A DNA stretch of 64,000 nucleotides from Aliidiomarina maris (GCF_003987335.1 NZ_PIPK01000010.1:36964-100963), one strand, 5' to 3'. Shown: positions 36,377-46,667, numbered from the stretch's first letter. Notes: generated by a model from the sequence alone, not told the origin. Program-made: numbers and translations.

Positions 36377-37266
36377 ATGTTGCATGTGATTCAGCAAGCC
36401 TACGCCATCGAGGCGCATCGAATTGAGGTATCGGCCAGTATGGGCGTGAGTGTTTACCCTTACGACTGTAAAAGTGCCCACCAACTCATTCGCAATGCGG
36501 ATCAGTCGATGTACAAAGCCAAGCGCTTAGGTAAGAATCGCTGCGTTATATTTGATGCGAGCTTGGCTGAACATGAGCAAACCAGCTCCTTGGTGCGTGA
36601 GCAAATTCGTTGTGCGTTGAGAAAAAAGAAATCGTGGCGTATCTGCAACCTAAAGTCGACTTACAAAGCGGACAAATTGACGGTTTTGAAATGCTGTGTC
36701 GCTGGCAAAAAGAGCGCCACCAAGTATTATCGCCCGCATCATTCTTACCACATATTCAGGACAGCGAGGTCATGATTGAGCTCGACAAATACATACTTAA
36801 ACTTGCCCTTGAGTGTTTAGCGAGCTTCGATCAGCAAGGGCTTGAGTGCCATTTAAGCGTCAACGTAAGTGCTCATTTCTTCACCAGTGAGAACTTTTTA
36901 CAGTTTTTGCAGGAACACGCGCAGGAACATACGCAATTAACTCCCCGTTTAACTTTAGAGATTGTTGAATCAGTTGCCTTAGGTGATCTAGAGCAAGCCA
37001 CAGAGCGACTACAAGCCTGTCGCAATCTTGGATTACGCATCGTTCTGGATGACTTCGGCACTGGATACTGTTCGCTCACCTATTTTAAAGCGCTCCCCAT
37101 TGACGAGGTGAAAATAGACCGTATATTCGTTAAAGACTTTATTGCCAACCCCGACAACGAAGCCATTTTAACCAGTATTATTAGCCTTACCCATCAATTC
37201 GGTCGCCGAGTGGTGGCAGAAGGCGGGACGCAATCACATTGCTTCGCGGTAGCCGCCTGTAGGTAA
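36377..37266 (+). pseudogene. Truncated and frameshifted GGDEF-EAL signalling gene
   Basis: The first frame (36377 on) encodes the end of a GGDEF domain (ASMGVSVYPYD, LIRNADQSMYKAKRLGKN). Close to 36620 the frame changes: the second frame reads EKKEIVAYLQPKVD, the start of an EAL domain, where one lost base in a GTTGGAGAAAAAAG-like run would explain the shift. The EAL part has DGFEMLCRW in place of the EAL motif, but keeps LDDFGTGYCSLTYF and VKIDRIFV. The end VVAEGGTQSHCF is broken where VVAEGVE is expected. The GGDEF catalytic loop and everything before it are missing. A dead c-di-GMP gene. Confidence 0.88.
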
Positions 37267-37270
37267 ACGC

Positions 37271-37471
37271 CTACTTCGGCGAATCACTGGTTACCGCGTC
37301 CTTTGCTTCACTGGCACTGGCTTTAATACCCTTAAACAACAGGTACGCGACACCAAGCAGCACAGGCACTAATACCAGCCCAACCAAGGCAAAATAAACA
37401 ATCAGAAAAATAGCACCGAAAAGCGTGGCTAAACCCAGTAAAACACTTAAAATTTTCGCTGTTGCTGACAT
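37271..37471 (-). CDS. Small membrane protein, hypothetical
   Basis: A 66-residue protein with a short N-terminus and a strongly hydrophobic region from about 8-46 (two helices or one long hairpin), then a charged tail ending ASEAKDAVTSDSPK. No family recognised. It converges with the GGDEF-EAL relic at a four-base gap and lies upstream of nothing obvious. Confidence 0.5.
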   Translation of the reverse strand: MSATAKILSVLLGLATLFGAIFLIVYFALVGLVLVPVLLGVAYLLFKGIKASASEAKDAVTSDSPK

Positions 37472-37530
37472 TCAATACCCCAGTTAATTAGGATCAATTG
37501 ATAAAAAAATGGCTCAGCAACCAGTATAGT

Positions 37531-37776
37531 TCAACGCTCAGAGTCTGCAGGGCCACCTTCATAAGCGCGCAAGGAGAACAACTGCTCAACCGGGGTGTGA
37601 AAAAATTCAGCCAACTTAAGGGCTAACACGACCGATGGCGTGAAGCGCCGCGTCTCTATGGTGCTAATGGTTTTACGCGACACCCCGATGGCGTCTGCAA
37701 GCGCTTGCTGCGATAGACCACGCAGTTTGCGCTCAATCGCGACACGGTTAAAAGCTTCGTCATATTGGTTAAGCAT
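37531..37776 (-). CDS. XRE-family HTH regulator (small, YgzD-like)
   Basis: An 81-residue single-domain repressor of the Cro/CI type: LRGLSQQALADAIGVSRKTISTIE is the HTH (about 18-41), followed by RRFTPSVVLALKLAEFFHTPVEQLF. This length and sequence fit small regulators that often control a neighbouring small membrane gene. Here the 66-residue membrane protein follows on the same strand and may be in the same unit. A palindrome upstream is a candidate operator. Confidence 0.88.
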   Translation of the reverse strand: MLNQYDEAFNRVAIERKLRGLSQQALADAIGVSRKTISTIETRRFTPSVVLALKLAEFFHTPVEQLFSLRAYEGGPADSER

Positions 37777-37818
37777 CGTTGAAATCCTTTCATCCTGATA
37801 CTTAAGGGTATCAATTTA

Positions 37819-37832
37819 TAACCTTTAGGTTA
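37819..37832. promoter_or_regulatory. Candidate operator for the XRE regulator
   Basis: Inverted repeat TAACCT-TT-AGGTTA about 43 bases upstream of the XRE start, in the gap shared with the divergent YcaO gene. Likely an auto-regulatory site; this is inferred from position and symmetry. Confidence 0.45.
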
Positions 37833-37944
37833 CACGGACAAGTCATTTTGGCTTTTTTTTCGTCGCTTAGGCGCAAACCTAAGACATCACTACCCAAAAC
37901 AAGGATAATGCGCGGGTTTACATTCCCCTGCTAGGTAGTGCCCC

Positions 37945-40134
37945 ATGGAAATCAAAGTTAATTTTCTCGATAACCTTCGCTTAGAAGCCAAATTCGATGA
38001 CTTTAGTGTCATTGCAGACCAGCCTATTCGGTACAAAGGCGATGGTTCAGCCCCTAGCCCATTTGATTACTTTCTAGCGTCGTCGGCCTTATGTGCCGCC
38101 TATTTCGTCAAGGTGTATTGCAACAGCCGCGATATTTCCACGGACAATATTCGTCTGTCACAAAATAATATTGTCGACCCGGAAAACCGCTACAACCAGA
38201 TCTTTAAAATTCAGGTCGAGTTACCGGATGATATTTCGGATAAAGACCGCCAAGGTATTTTGCGCTCCATCGACCGTTGTACGGTAAAGAAAGTCGTACA
38301 AACTGGCCCTGAGTTCGACATTGAAGAAGTAGAAAACTTAGACCAAGACGCCCAAGCGCTGCTGATGGGCACCCCTAGCGCCGTGGATGGCGAAGGCACC
38401 CGCATTGAGGGCAAAGATTTACCGCTCGAGCAAACCATAGCGAATATGAGCAAGATCTTGGCTGATCTTGGCATGAAAATCGAAATCGCATCGTGGCGTA
38501 ATATTGTGCCTCACGTATGGTCGTTGCATGTGCGTGATGCGGCGTCACCGATGTGCTTTACCAATGGCAAAGGCGCCACCAAGGAAAGCGCTTTGTGCTC
38601 AGCCTTGGGCGAATTTATTGAGCGCTTAAACTGTAACTTTTTCTACAACGACCAATTCTTTGGCCCAGAGATTGCCAATCGCGAATTCGTCCATTACCCG
38701 AATGAACGCTGGTTTACGTTAACCGAGAACGACAGCTTACCGGCGGGCTTATTGGATGCGCACACACGTGCTATTTACAACCCTGATGGCGAGCTCATGG
38801 GGTCGCATTTAATCGACACCAATTCGGGCCGTGCCGATCGCGGCATTGTTTCACTGCCATTCACGCGCTTAAGCGACCAAGAAACAGTCTACTTTCCGTC
38901 AAACCTAATCGAAAACTTGTTTTTAAGTAATGGCATGAGTGCCGGCAACACCTTGGCAGAAGCCCAAGTGCAGTGTTTGTCAGAAATTTTTGAGCGCGCG
39001 GTGAAGCGGGAAATTATTGAGCAGGAAATTACCTTACCCGATATCCCAGCTGAGGTGCTTGCACAATACCCTGACATTATTGAAGGCATTCAAGCTTTAG
39101 AAGCACAAGGTTTCCCTGTGCTAGTGAAGGACGCATCATTAGGCGGTCGCTTTCCCGTGGCTTGTGTCACCTTGATGAACCCGCGCACCGGTGGCGTGTT
39201 CGCGTCCTTTGGCGCTCACCCAAGCTTCAAGGTTGCACTCGAGCGTAGCTTAACCGAGCTGCTGCAAGGGCGCAGTTTTGAGGGCCTGAATGATATCCCA
39301 CTGCCAACATTCAATAGCATGGCAGTCAGTGAACCGAATAACTTTGTTGAGCATTTTATTGATTCTACTGGAGTCGTATCGTGGCGCTTCTTTGCCAGCC
39401 AAAGCGATTATGACTTTGTGCCGTGGGACTTTGCCTCCAGCACCGCGCAAGAAGTAGACACCCTGATTGCGATGCTGGCTGACATGGGCCATCAAGTTTA
39501 TATGGCCAGCTACACCGACTTAGGCGCGCCAGCGGTGCGCATTTTAGTGCCTGGCTATTCTGAGGTGTACCCAGTCGAAGATCTGATTTGGGACAACACC
39601 AACGTTGCACTGCAGTACCGCGAAGACATTCTCAACTTACATCGTCTTGATGACGACGCCTTGCGTGCCTTGGTCGAGCGTTTAGAGGACAGCCAAATTG
39701 ATAACTACACCGATATTATTACCTTTATCGGCATTGAGTTCGACGAGAACACGGTGTGGGGACAACTGACCGTACTCGAGCTGAAAATTCTTATCTACCT
39801 GGCGTTACAAGCCCATGAAGAGGCCCTTGAGCTGGTCGAAATGTTCTTACAATACAATGACAACACCGTCGACCGTGTACTGTTCTATCGGGCCATGCAA
39901 GCGGTACTAGAAATTCACTTAAGTGACGATTTAGCCCTTGATGACTACACCTATAATTTTAATCGTATGTATGGCGAAAGTCGCATGCAGCAAGTGATTG
40001 GTTCAGTCGATGGCAGGGTGCGTTTCGCAGGTCTTGAGCCTACGAGTATGAATTTGGAAGGGCTTGAGCGGCACCAGCGATTACTGGAAAGCTACCATAA
40101 GCTGCACGCCGCGCGTGCTAAATCCGTTCGATAA
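37945..40134 (+). CDS. OsmC domain / YcaO domain fusion protein
   Basis: A 729-residue fusion. Residues 1 to about 140 form an OsmC-like domain (NLRLEAKFDDFSVIADQP, PSPFDYFLASSALCAAYFVKVYC, with the conserved Cys), and about 150-729 a YcaO domain with its characteristic ATP-binding segments ESALCSALGEFIERLN, EAQVQCLSEIFERAV and ALERSLTELLQGR, then a helical TPR-like end. YcaO domains phosphorylate backbone amides in azoline or thioamide formation; E. coli YcaO is not tied to a natural product and is linked to methylthiolation of ribosomal protein S12 with RimO. No precursor peptide or partner is adjacent. It stands alone, about 170 bases from the XRE regulator. Confidence 0.9.
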   Translation: MEIKVNFLDNLRLEAKFDDFSVIADQPIRYKGDGSAPSPFDYFLASSALCAAYFVKVYCNSRDISTDNIRLSQNNIVDPENRYNQIFKIQVELPDDISDKDRQGILRSIDRCTVKKVVQTGPEFDIEEVENLDQDAQALLMGTPSAVDGEGTRIEGKDLPLEQTIANMSKILADLGMKIEIASWRNIVPHVWSLHVRDAASPMCFTNGKGATKESALCSALGEFIERLNCNFFYNDQFFGPEIANREFVHYPNERWFTLTENDSLPAGLLDAHTRAIYNPDGELMGSHLIDTNSGRADRGIVSLPFTRLSDQETVYFPSNLIENLFLSNGMSAGNTLAEAQVQCLSEIFERAVKREIIEQEITLPDIPAEVLAQYPDIIEGIQALEAQGFPVLVKDASLGGRFPVACVTLMNPRTGGVFASFGAHPSFKVALERSLTELLQGRSFEGLNDIPLPTFNSMAVSEPNNFVEHFIDSTGVVSWRFFASQSDYDFVPWDFASSTAQEVDTLIAMLADMGHQVYMASYTDLGAPAVRILVPGYSEVYPVEDLIWDNTNVALQYREDILNLHRLDDDALRALVERLEDSQIDNYTDIITFIGIEFDENTVWGQLTVLELKILIYLALQAHEEALELVEMFLQYNDNTVDRVLFYRAMQAVLEIHLSDDLALDDYTYNFNRMYGESRMQQVIGSVDGRVRFAGLEPTSMNLEGLERHQRLLESYHKLHAARAKSVR

Positions 40135-40271
40135 AATAATCATTAAAATTCGAATATGCCATTGTTTCGGTTGATTTATTCAACCGAAACATGACTTGTT
40201 AAATGCCCGTAGGACAGGTAAGGTCATAAATTGAACACATATCATTTATTATAATTATTGGAAGAGAAAAG

Positions 40272-41261
40272 ATGTTCCGCCGTATCTCAATCCATCAGTC
40301 AGCAAAGCCATCGCAACCGGTAACTTTGACGACCGCCCAAAGTTCACGTCTGACGATGAGTTTGGTGAAATTGGACGTTCAATGAACCGTGCGGTGAAGC
40401 GCTTAGCGCTTAACCCTTAACTTAGACAAGATTGAGCACGCCACTGGGCGCTTGAATACCCTTGCCGAAGAAAGTGAATCGCTGGCAGCGCAGTCTAACG
40501 AATCCAGTGATAAGCTCAACCATGGCTCCAGCCAGCTGGCATCGACCACGGAACAGGTCGCCAGCACCATGAGCAGTTTACAAGAATCGTTTGAGCGCAT
40601 CACCGACAGTGCGAGCTCAGCAAGTAATAATGCTGACCAAACAGACGGTGAATTGCAGTCGATGGCAAAACTGCTTGATAAGCTTCATCACTCCATTACC
40701 GTGTTCGACGAAAACTTCGGTGAAGTAGAAGGCAGCGCGGGGCAAATCGACGGCTTCGTCAAAATTATCGATGACATTGCGGACCAAACCAACCTACTCG
40801 CCCTCAACGCGACCATAGAAGCAGCGCGCGCAGGCGAGCATGGCCGAGGTTTTGCGGTAGTCGCGGATGAAGTTCGCACGCTGGCACAAAAAACCCGTAA
40901 ATCTACAGCGGATATCGTCGATATGACAGGCAACCTGCGTAAGCTGATTGAGCGTTCGGGGGAAGAGAGCGAACATGCATTGCAATTAGCCACCGAAGCA
41001 TCAGAGCGCTCCAGCGACACCATTGGTAAAGTCGGCTCGGTGCTCAGTGAAGTACGCAGTATTTCCGGTGAAATGTCGCCATTGAATGCTGCAATCGAGG
41101 AGCAAACCAACGCCATCAACCATTTAAGCGATAACATTCAGGGCTTAAGTGCGTTGTGCGAGGATACCTCGGAGCAAAGTGCCAAATTATACAAAAACGC
41201 GGTGTCACTTGCGGAGTTGAGCGAGGCACTGGCCGACGATATGGAAGAGCTTGAGGCTTAA
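40272..41261 (+). pseudogene. Broken methyl-accepting chemotaxis protein
   Basis: From 40452 an uninterrupted frame encodes most of a cytoplasmic MCP signalling domain, including the hairpin [20 protein letters not shown] and [17 protein letters not shown]. Upstream, in another frame, lie pieces of a HAMP domain (AIATGNFDDRPKFTSDDEF and GEIGRSMNRAVKRL), with two or more frame changes near 40300 and 40410. No periplasmic sensor or membrane helices precede it. The gene has lost its 5' part and cannot encode a normal receptor, although the signalling domain could be made from an internal start. Confidence 0.85.
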
Positions 41262-41279
41262 TCAGTTCAAGCTTCAATA

Positions 41280-41304
41280 AAAAAAGCGCCAACCTGGCGC
41301 TTTT
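41280..41304. terminator. Bidirectional terminator between the MCP relic and the TonB receptor
   Basis: Stem AGCGCCA / TGGCGCT (41285-41291 and 41295-41301) with an ACC loop, an A run on the left and T4 on the right. It probably ends the minus-strand receptor transcript, whose stop codon is 17 bases away. Confidence 0.85.
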
Positions 41305-41321
41305 CTTATTTCAACCTTTGA

Positions 41322-43520
41322 TTAGAAGTCGTAAGACAACGATACCCACAGTCTGCGACCATCGATATACGTGCCCTCAATCGAGCGGCCGATATTGGAG
41401 TACATCGAGACAAAGCGTGTCTCACCGTTGAACTCATACGCCCGCGTTTCACCAAAGTCTTTATCGAACAGGTTATACACCACCGCATTTAAACGCAGAT
41501 TGTCACTAATTTGATACCCCGCGCCCAGGTTAAATACTTGGTAACCTTGTAACTTGTTATCTGTCGCTTCGAAAACTGCCAGGTTTTCACCACTGGTAGG
41601 TGGGTCAATAAAGCGGTCGCGGCTACTTTTATATTCTGCTTCAAACCAAGTATTCAGACGCTCGGTGACTCGCCATGTGGTGGTCGCGAATGCTGAATGT
41701 TTCGGGTTGTTGACCAGGTAATCGCCTTGGTTATCGCCGGTGGTTAATTCGGTATCCATCCATGTATACGTAGCTCGCACGTCCCACACTGGGGTAATCT
41801 CGTACTGCGCGGTTAGTTCAACGCCGCGGGTTTCCGCCTCGTCTAAGTTCACCTGCTGGCTAAAGTCCGCCTGCTGGCTAAAGTTACCCACCGTAATACA
41901 ACCAGGACGATTCAGCGGTGTATTCGCGTCTGTGTACAAGCAGTTAGCAATACTCGCGCCGCTGGCGAACTTATTCTCAAATTGGTTTAAGAACAGCGTA
42001 CCAGTTAAAAACAACCCCTGATGGTTGTTGTAGTTCGCGCTGACCTCGTAGTTGGTGGTCTCTTCTGGCTGCAAGTCTGGCGAACCTAAGTTCACCGTTG
42101 CGCCTTGACCACCAAAACCGACTACGCCACTGTGTAAGGCATTCGGCGTGGGTACTTTATATCCGGTGCTGACGCCACTTTTTAACGTCCAGCGGTCGGT
42201 TGTATTCCAGACCAAATACGCACGTGGTGTAAAATGTCCACCAAACGCGCTGTGGTTCTCATAGCGGCCACCAAAGGTTAGTCGCACGTCTTGCAACACA
42301 TTCCACTCGTCCTCGGCATATAATGACCATGAGTCCTGCTCAAAGACATTGCCCATGCCAGCTGCGCCGTCAATGACTTCGTTATCTTTGAACTCCGTGC
42401 CTAAGGTCAATACATGGGCACCAATTGGCGCTACAACGCGGCTTTCAAACACCAAATCAGTATTCTCAAGTACACGTGGTTCACCACCCACGGCGTCATA
42501 GCCAAAGTCCGGCGCAGACCCCGTCGGTAAAGTGCGCCCTTCTTGCTCCGTATAAACACGGCGTAAGCTTGTGGTCCAGGTACCAAAACTCAAGTAGCCC
42601 GTGTGCCCCACAGCCAATTGGTCACGATAAAAACGAAGTTCATCTTCATAGCCAGAAATTCGATTTGGCGTGCCATCTGGGTTATAGGTGTCTAAATTAC
42701 CGAGTCGACCGTCATCGTTGCTGTAACGCTGGCGAGCAGTGTCCGCTTCGGCCCATAAACGATGAGCGTCACTGGCGACATAGGTGAGTCGACCACCAAA
42801 GGAGTAGTTATCACCTTGGGCAGGACGTGGATCACGGCCAATGCTGCCAGGGTTTAAACGCTCAGAACTACCCCGGTCAAAAAAGCGCCCACGTAATTGT
42901 AGGCCCACATTGTCCGCGATTGGTCCGCCTAAACTTAAATTTAGGGTCGCCGCATCCGCCGCGTCACGATCTTCCTGCAGCAAGTAATCGGCGGTGATAT
43001 TGCCGCCCCATTCTCCAGGCACGGGCTTAGTAATGATATTAATCACACCGCCCATCGCGTCAGAGCCATATAAGGTCGACATCGGTCCGCGAATCACCTC
43101 AATGCGTTCAATCGCTGACAACGGAGGCATGAAGCTGGTGTTAAATTCACCAAAGCCGTTAGGAGCGATGTCGCCCGAGGTGTTTTGACGCCGACCGTCA
43201 ACTAAAATTAAAGTGTAATTAGACGGCATGCCACGCATTTCAATACTTAAACCGCCGGTTTTACCGACGCCATTGCGTACATCGACACCAGGAATAGACG
43301 TCAATGCTTCGGCAATGTTGGTGTATTGAGTACGCTGTAATTCTTCGTTGGTAATCACGCTGATGCTGGCAGGTGCGTCGACTAAACGCTGTTCAAAGCC
43401 CGCCGCTGTGACCACAATCACTTCCATGTCTTCTGGTGTTTGGCTGGTATCCGCCAATGCAGGGTTTAAAGCGCACGCAGCGCCAATCAAGGTAGCTAAA
43501 CCGGTACGACGAAATATCAT
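41322..43520 (-). CDS. TonB-dependent outer-membrane receptor (siderophore/haem type)
   Basis: A 732-residue receptor. After a signal peptide (ends NPALA) comes a TonB box (MEVIVVTA), the plug domain (LTSIPGVDVRNGVGKTGG, RIEVIRGPMSTLYGSDAMGG, VINIITKP), and a 22-strand barrel ending in a phenylalanine (WVSLSYDF). Two cysteines in an extracellular loop (CLYTDANTPLNRPGC) are typical of the colicin I receptor-like group. Fur control is expected from the box upstream, so a ferric siderophore or similar ligand is likely. The ATG at 43520 follows AGGGG; an upstream TTG/ATG at 43547 is less likely. The ligand is unknown. Confidence 0.9.
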   Translation of the reverse strand: MIFRRTGLATLIGAACALNPALADTSQTPEDMEVIVVTAAGFEQRLVDAPASISVITNEELQRTQYTNIAEALTSIPGVDVRNGVGKTGGLSIEMRGMPSNYTLILVDGRRQNTSGDIAPNGFGEFNTSFMPPLSAIERIEVIRGPMSTLYGSDAMGGVINIITKPVPGEWGGNITADYLLQEDRDAADAATLNLSLGGPIADNVGLQLRGRFFDRGSSERLNPGSIGRDPRPAQGDNYSFGGRLTYVASDAHRLWAEADTARQRYSNDDGRLGNLDTYNPDGTPNRISGYEDELRFYRDQLAVGHTGYLSFGTWTTSLRRVYTEQEGRTLPTGSAPDFGYDAVGGEPRVLENTDLVFESRVVAPIGAHVLTLGTEFKDNEVIDGAAGMGNVFEQDSWSLYAEDEWNVLQDVRLTFGGRYENHSAFGGHFTPRAYLVWNTTDRWTLKSGVSTGYKVPTPNALHSGVVGFGGQGATVNLGSPDLQPEETTNYEVSANYNNHQGLFLTGTLFLNQFENKFASGASIANCLYTDANTPLNRPGCITVGNFSQQADFSQQVNLDEAETRGVELTAQYEITPVWDVRATYTWMDTELTTGDNQGDYLVNNPKHSAFATTTWRVTERLNTWFEAEYKSSRDRFIDPPTSGENLAVFEATDNKLQGYQVFNLGAGYQISDNLRLNAVVYNLFDKDFGETRAYEFNGETRFVSMYSNIGRSIEGTYIDGRRLWVSLSYDF

Positions 43521-43579
43521 CTGAGCCCCTATTGAGAGAGAGTACACACATTATTGTAAGAATAAATTAGCGCGCTAAT

Positions 43580-43598
43580 AGTAATCATTATCATTAGC
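43580..43598 (-). promoter_or_regulatory. Fur box upstream of the TonB receptor
   Basis: On the minus strand GCTAATGATAATGATTACT matches the Fur consensus GATAATGATAATCATTATC at 15 of 19 positions. It lies 60 bases upstream of the receptor start. Iron repression is expected. Confidence 0.75.
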
Positions 43599-43763
43599 GT
43601 TATCAATTGGAGTGACTCAATTAGATGGGGGTTTTACTGAAAACTGAATTCATGATCGCTAAACACGACGCCCGTGCAGGCATCGAATGGCATTGGTAAA
43701 GGCTACGCACGGCGTGAACGCTCCCCTAAGGACAATGCTCACGCCGATAAGAATGGCTAGTGC

Positions 43764-44822
43764 TTAAAGCCCAGCAAACTGAAACGCCTGGGCGGTCTCG
43801 AAGTGGCTCGACGCTTCGCCCGCATAGGTTTGGTAATGGTCAACCGCCAAGCGCTTCACTTCTGCTCCAGGGCTTAAGTCGAACTGCTCTAAACTGACCC
43901 AAAAGGTGCTCGGGGTCAGCGCAGTTTCAAAGTAGTAGTTCAAATTGATTTGATCAGCCACTGCGCGCCAGCGGGTTGATGAAATATTGGGTTCTGTTGG
44001 CGATGAAATACCGTAGGGTACCGACACATTGCGCATCACGCTAAAGACACTGCTGACCGCTACGCGTTGATCGTCAGTGCGCGGAATCGCATCAATATAG
44101 AAAGCCGCACGCACAAATCGATCAGCGGCTCGGTTGGTGCCAGGTAACATGGTGGTGCCACCAATTTGTTGCCAATAGCTATTGAGCGCCAGTTGCTGCT
44201 CGAAGACTGGCGAATTGGTCATGACCCGATAGTCATGGCTGTGGTGAACCACTAATGCACCGTCAATATACTCGAATATCGCGCTGTCACCGCTGTTATC
44301 TGAAATGGATAAATGCACGGTGGTAAAGCGTTCCGTGCCAGGGATTTCAGACGAGACCACCACAAAAGGCTCACTTTGTAATGCGTCTACGGCTTCACTG
44401 ACACTGGCAAAATTGTCCAGTACATACTGCACCCACGCGGCTACCGACAAGCCCTGCTCACTACCGTCATATTCAGGGTATTCTGATTCAGCGAGCCACA
44501 ATAAATTGGCGACTAAGCCGCGCTCGTTCATACCGTCCGTGGTCGCAATATCAAACGAACTGGTGATCACGCTGCCGTACTTCGATGTCCAAGTAACCGA
44601 GTTTGGCCCCACTTCGCCCTGGCGCTCCATACCTTGGGGAAACACCCAGATATTAGCTGGAATATGGTCCTTCCAATCCATCGAGCGCCCAGTGATCACC
44701 AAGCCATTCTCGCCAACATACACCGCGCGCGTACAGGCGTCTGCTGGAACGCTAAAAGACAATAAAGACGCTGCGCCAACACATAACGCAGCAAGGGTTT
44801 GATTGAGTTTGAAAGCAGGCAT
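43764..44822 (-). CDS. Linear amide C-N hydrolase, choloylglycine hydrolase family
   Basis: A 352-residue Ntn-hydrolase with a signal peptide cut just before the catalytic cysteine: FSVPADA then Cys30 in CTRAVYVGENG. Other family residues are ITGRSMDWKDH (with the conserved Arg and Asp), ATTDGMNERGLVANLLWL (Asn) and the late RNVSVPYGISS region. Exported members from Gram-negative bacteria cleave linear amides, including bile salt, penicillin V or acyl-homoserine lactones. The substrate is not settled; quorum quenching is a real option. The ATG at 44822 has a GGAG site; upstream codons are ignored. It lies alone downstream of the TonB receptor's promoter region. Confidence 0.88.
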   Translation of the reverse strand: MPAFKLNQTLAALCVGAASLLSFSVPADACTRAVYVGENGLVITGRSMDWKDHIPANIWVFPQGMERQGEVGPNSVTWTSKYGSVITSSFDIATTDGMNERGLVANLLWLAESEYPEYDGSEQGLSVAAWVQYVLDNFASVSEAVDALQSEPFVVVSSEIPGTERFTTVHLSISDNSGDSAIFEYIDGALVVHHSHDYRVMTNSPVFEQQLALNSYWQQIGGTTMLPGTNRAADRFVRAAFYIDAIPRTDDQRVAVSSVFSVMRNVSVPYGISSPTEPNISSTRWRAVADQINLNYYFETALTPSTFWVSLEQFDLSPGAEVKRLAVDHYQTYAGEASSHFETAQAFQFAGL

Positions 44823-45050
44823 CACTGAGACTCCAAGAAGGTTTTGCTCAGCATAGCCTGCCAAATGCCAATCACCTAATATTCGTTGCTTTTTTGAGCG
44901 CCTCTAGCAGTTTTACGGGCGCGCTTTAAACTCATAGCCACCCCCAGCGCTCAAAATTTATACCAAAAAAGCACGCTTAACATTGAACAACGGCGGCGAA
45001 TAGCGTAGATTGCCCCGCTTTGTTGTTCCCCTGAATTGAGTACCCTATCT

Positions 45051-46646
45051 GTGATTTCTGCTGCAAATATCACCATGCAATTTGGCGCTAAGCCGCTGTT
45101 TGAAAATATCTCGGTCAAATTCGGCCAAGGCAATCGTTATGGCCTGATTGGCGCCAACGGCTGCGGTAAATCGACCTTCATGCGCATTTTGAGTGGTGAG
45201 CAAGAGCCTTCTGCGGGGAATGTCTCGGTTGGTCCGAACCTGCGCGTCGGTAAACTACGTCAAGACCAGTTCGCGTATGAAGCCTTTACCATAGTCGACA
45301 CCGTGATTATGGGGCATGAAACCTTATGGGCGGTAAAAGAAGAGCGCGACCGCATTTATGCCAGTGAAATGAGTGAAGAAGACGGCATGCGCGTAGCTGA
45401 CCTAGAGGTCGAATTTGGTGAAATGGACGGCTACACCGCAGAAGCCAGAGCCGGTGAGCTATTAATTGCCCTTGGTATTCCTGTTAAACAGCATTTTCAA
45501 CCGATGTCGGTATTAGCGCCAGGTTTAAAAATCCGCGTGCTACTGGCACAGGTGTTGTTTTCTGACCCCGATATTATGTTGCTGGACGAACCGACCAACA
45601 ACTTGGATATCAACACCATTCGTTGGTTAGAAACGGTGCTGTCTGAACGCCAAAGCACGATGATTATTATTTCCCACGACCGTCACTTTTTGAACAGTGT
45701 ATGTACGCACATGGCCGATATCGACTACGGCGAATTGCGTGTGTACCCAGGCAACTACGACGACTACATGTTCGCTTCAACCCAGGCACGTGAGCAGTTA
45801 TTGCAAGACAACGCCAAGAAGAAAGACAAAATCGCCGAGTTGCAGGCCTTCGTAAGCCGCTTCTCAGCCAACGCATCAAAAGCCAAGCAAGCGACCTCAC
45901 GCGCGCGTCAGATTGATAAAATCAAACTCGACGAAGTCAAAGCTTCAAGCCGCATGAGCCCCTACATTCGCTTCGAACAGCAAAAGAAGCTGTACCGCCA
46001 GGCATTGGAAATTGAAGGCTTAAGTAAGTCGTTTGATGAGACACAAATTCTGAAAAACTTATCCACCCAAATTGAAGTGGGTGAGAAAGTGGCCATTTTA
46101 GGCGCCAACGGGATAGGCAAAACTACCTTGTTGAAGTGCTTAATGGGCAATTACACCCCGGACAGCGGTGAGTTTAAATGGTCAGAAAACGCCAATATTG
46201 GTTACTGCCCGCAAGATCATGCTGACTTATTTGCCAGCGATCTGACAGTGTTCGCGTGGATGAGCCAGTGGATGCAGCCACAACATGACGAGCAGAATGT
46301 TCGCGGCGTGTTGGGCCGTATGTTGTTCTCTCAAGACGACATTCAAAAGCCAGTGAAGATTCTGTCGGGTGGTGAAAAGGGCCGCATGATTTTTGGTAAG
46401 CTGATGCTACAAACCCCGAATATCCTGGTCATGGATGAACCCACCAACCACCTTGATATGGAATCGATTGAATCATTGAACTTGGCGCTTGAAGATTACA
46501 AAGGGACTTTGTTGTTTGTCAGCCATGACCGTGAATTTGTATCGTCATTGGCGAACCGGATTATTGAAATTACCGAGCACGGCATTCGTGACTTTGCCGG
46601 TACTTACGATGACTACCTGCGCCAGCAGGCAGCCATCGCAAACTAA
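45051..46646 (+). CDS. ybiT: ABC-F family ATPase YbiT
   Basis: A soluble ABC-F protein with two nucleotide-binding domains and no membrane part. It is close to E. coli YbiT throughout. Walker A motifs are GANGCGKST and GANGIGKTT, Walker [11 protein letters not shown] and [10 protein letters not shown], and the second signature is LSGGEKGRM; the first is the degenerate LAPGLKIRV, as in E. coli YbiT. The linker (about 240-315, [21 protein letters not shown]) is the P-site tRNA-interaction motif. ABC-F proteins act on ribosomes during stalled or special translation. I place the start at GTG 45051 to match the MxxxxNITMQFG start; a TTG five codons upstream is possible. Confidence 0.94.
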   Translation: MISAANITMQFGAKPLFENISVKFGQGNRYGLIGANGCGKSTFMRILSGEQEPSAGNVSVGPNLRVGKLRQDQFAYEAFTIVDTVIMGHETLWAVKEERDRIYASEMSEEDGMRVADLEVEFGEMDGYTAEARAGELLIALGIPVKQHFQPMSVLAPGLKIRVLLAQVLFSDPDIMLLDEPTNNLDINTIRWLETVLSERQSTMIIISHDRHFLNSVCTHMADIDYGELRVYPGNYDDYMFASTQAREQLLQDNAKKKDKIAELQAFVSRFSANASKAKQATSRARQIDKIKLDEVKASSRMSPYIRFEQQKKLYRQALEIEGLSKSFDETQILKNLSTQIEVGEKVAILGANGIGKTTLLKCLMGNYTPDSGEFKWSENANIGYCPQDHADLFASDLTVFAWMSQWMQPQHDEQNVRGVLGRMLFSQDDIQKPVKILSGGEKGRMIFGKLMLQTPNILVMDEPTNHLDMESIESLNLALEDYKGTLLFVSHDREFVSSLANRIIEITEHGIRDFAGTYDDYLRQQAAIAN

Positions 46647-46667
46647 GGCAACTCAGCCTTATACAGA

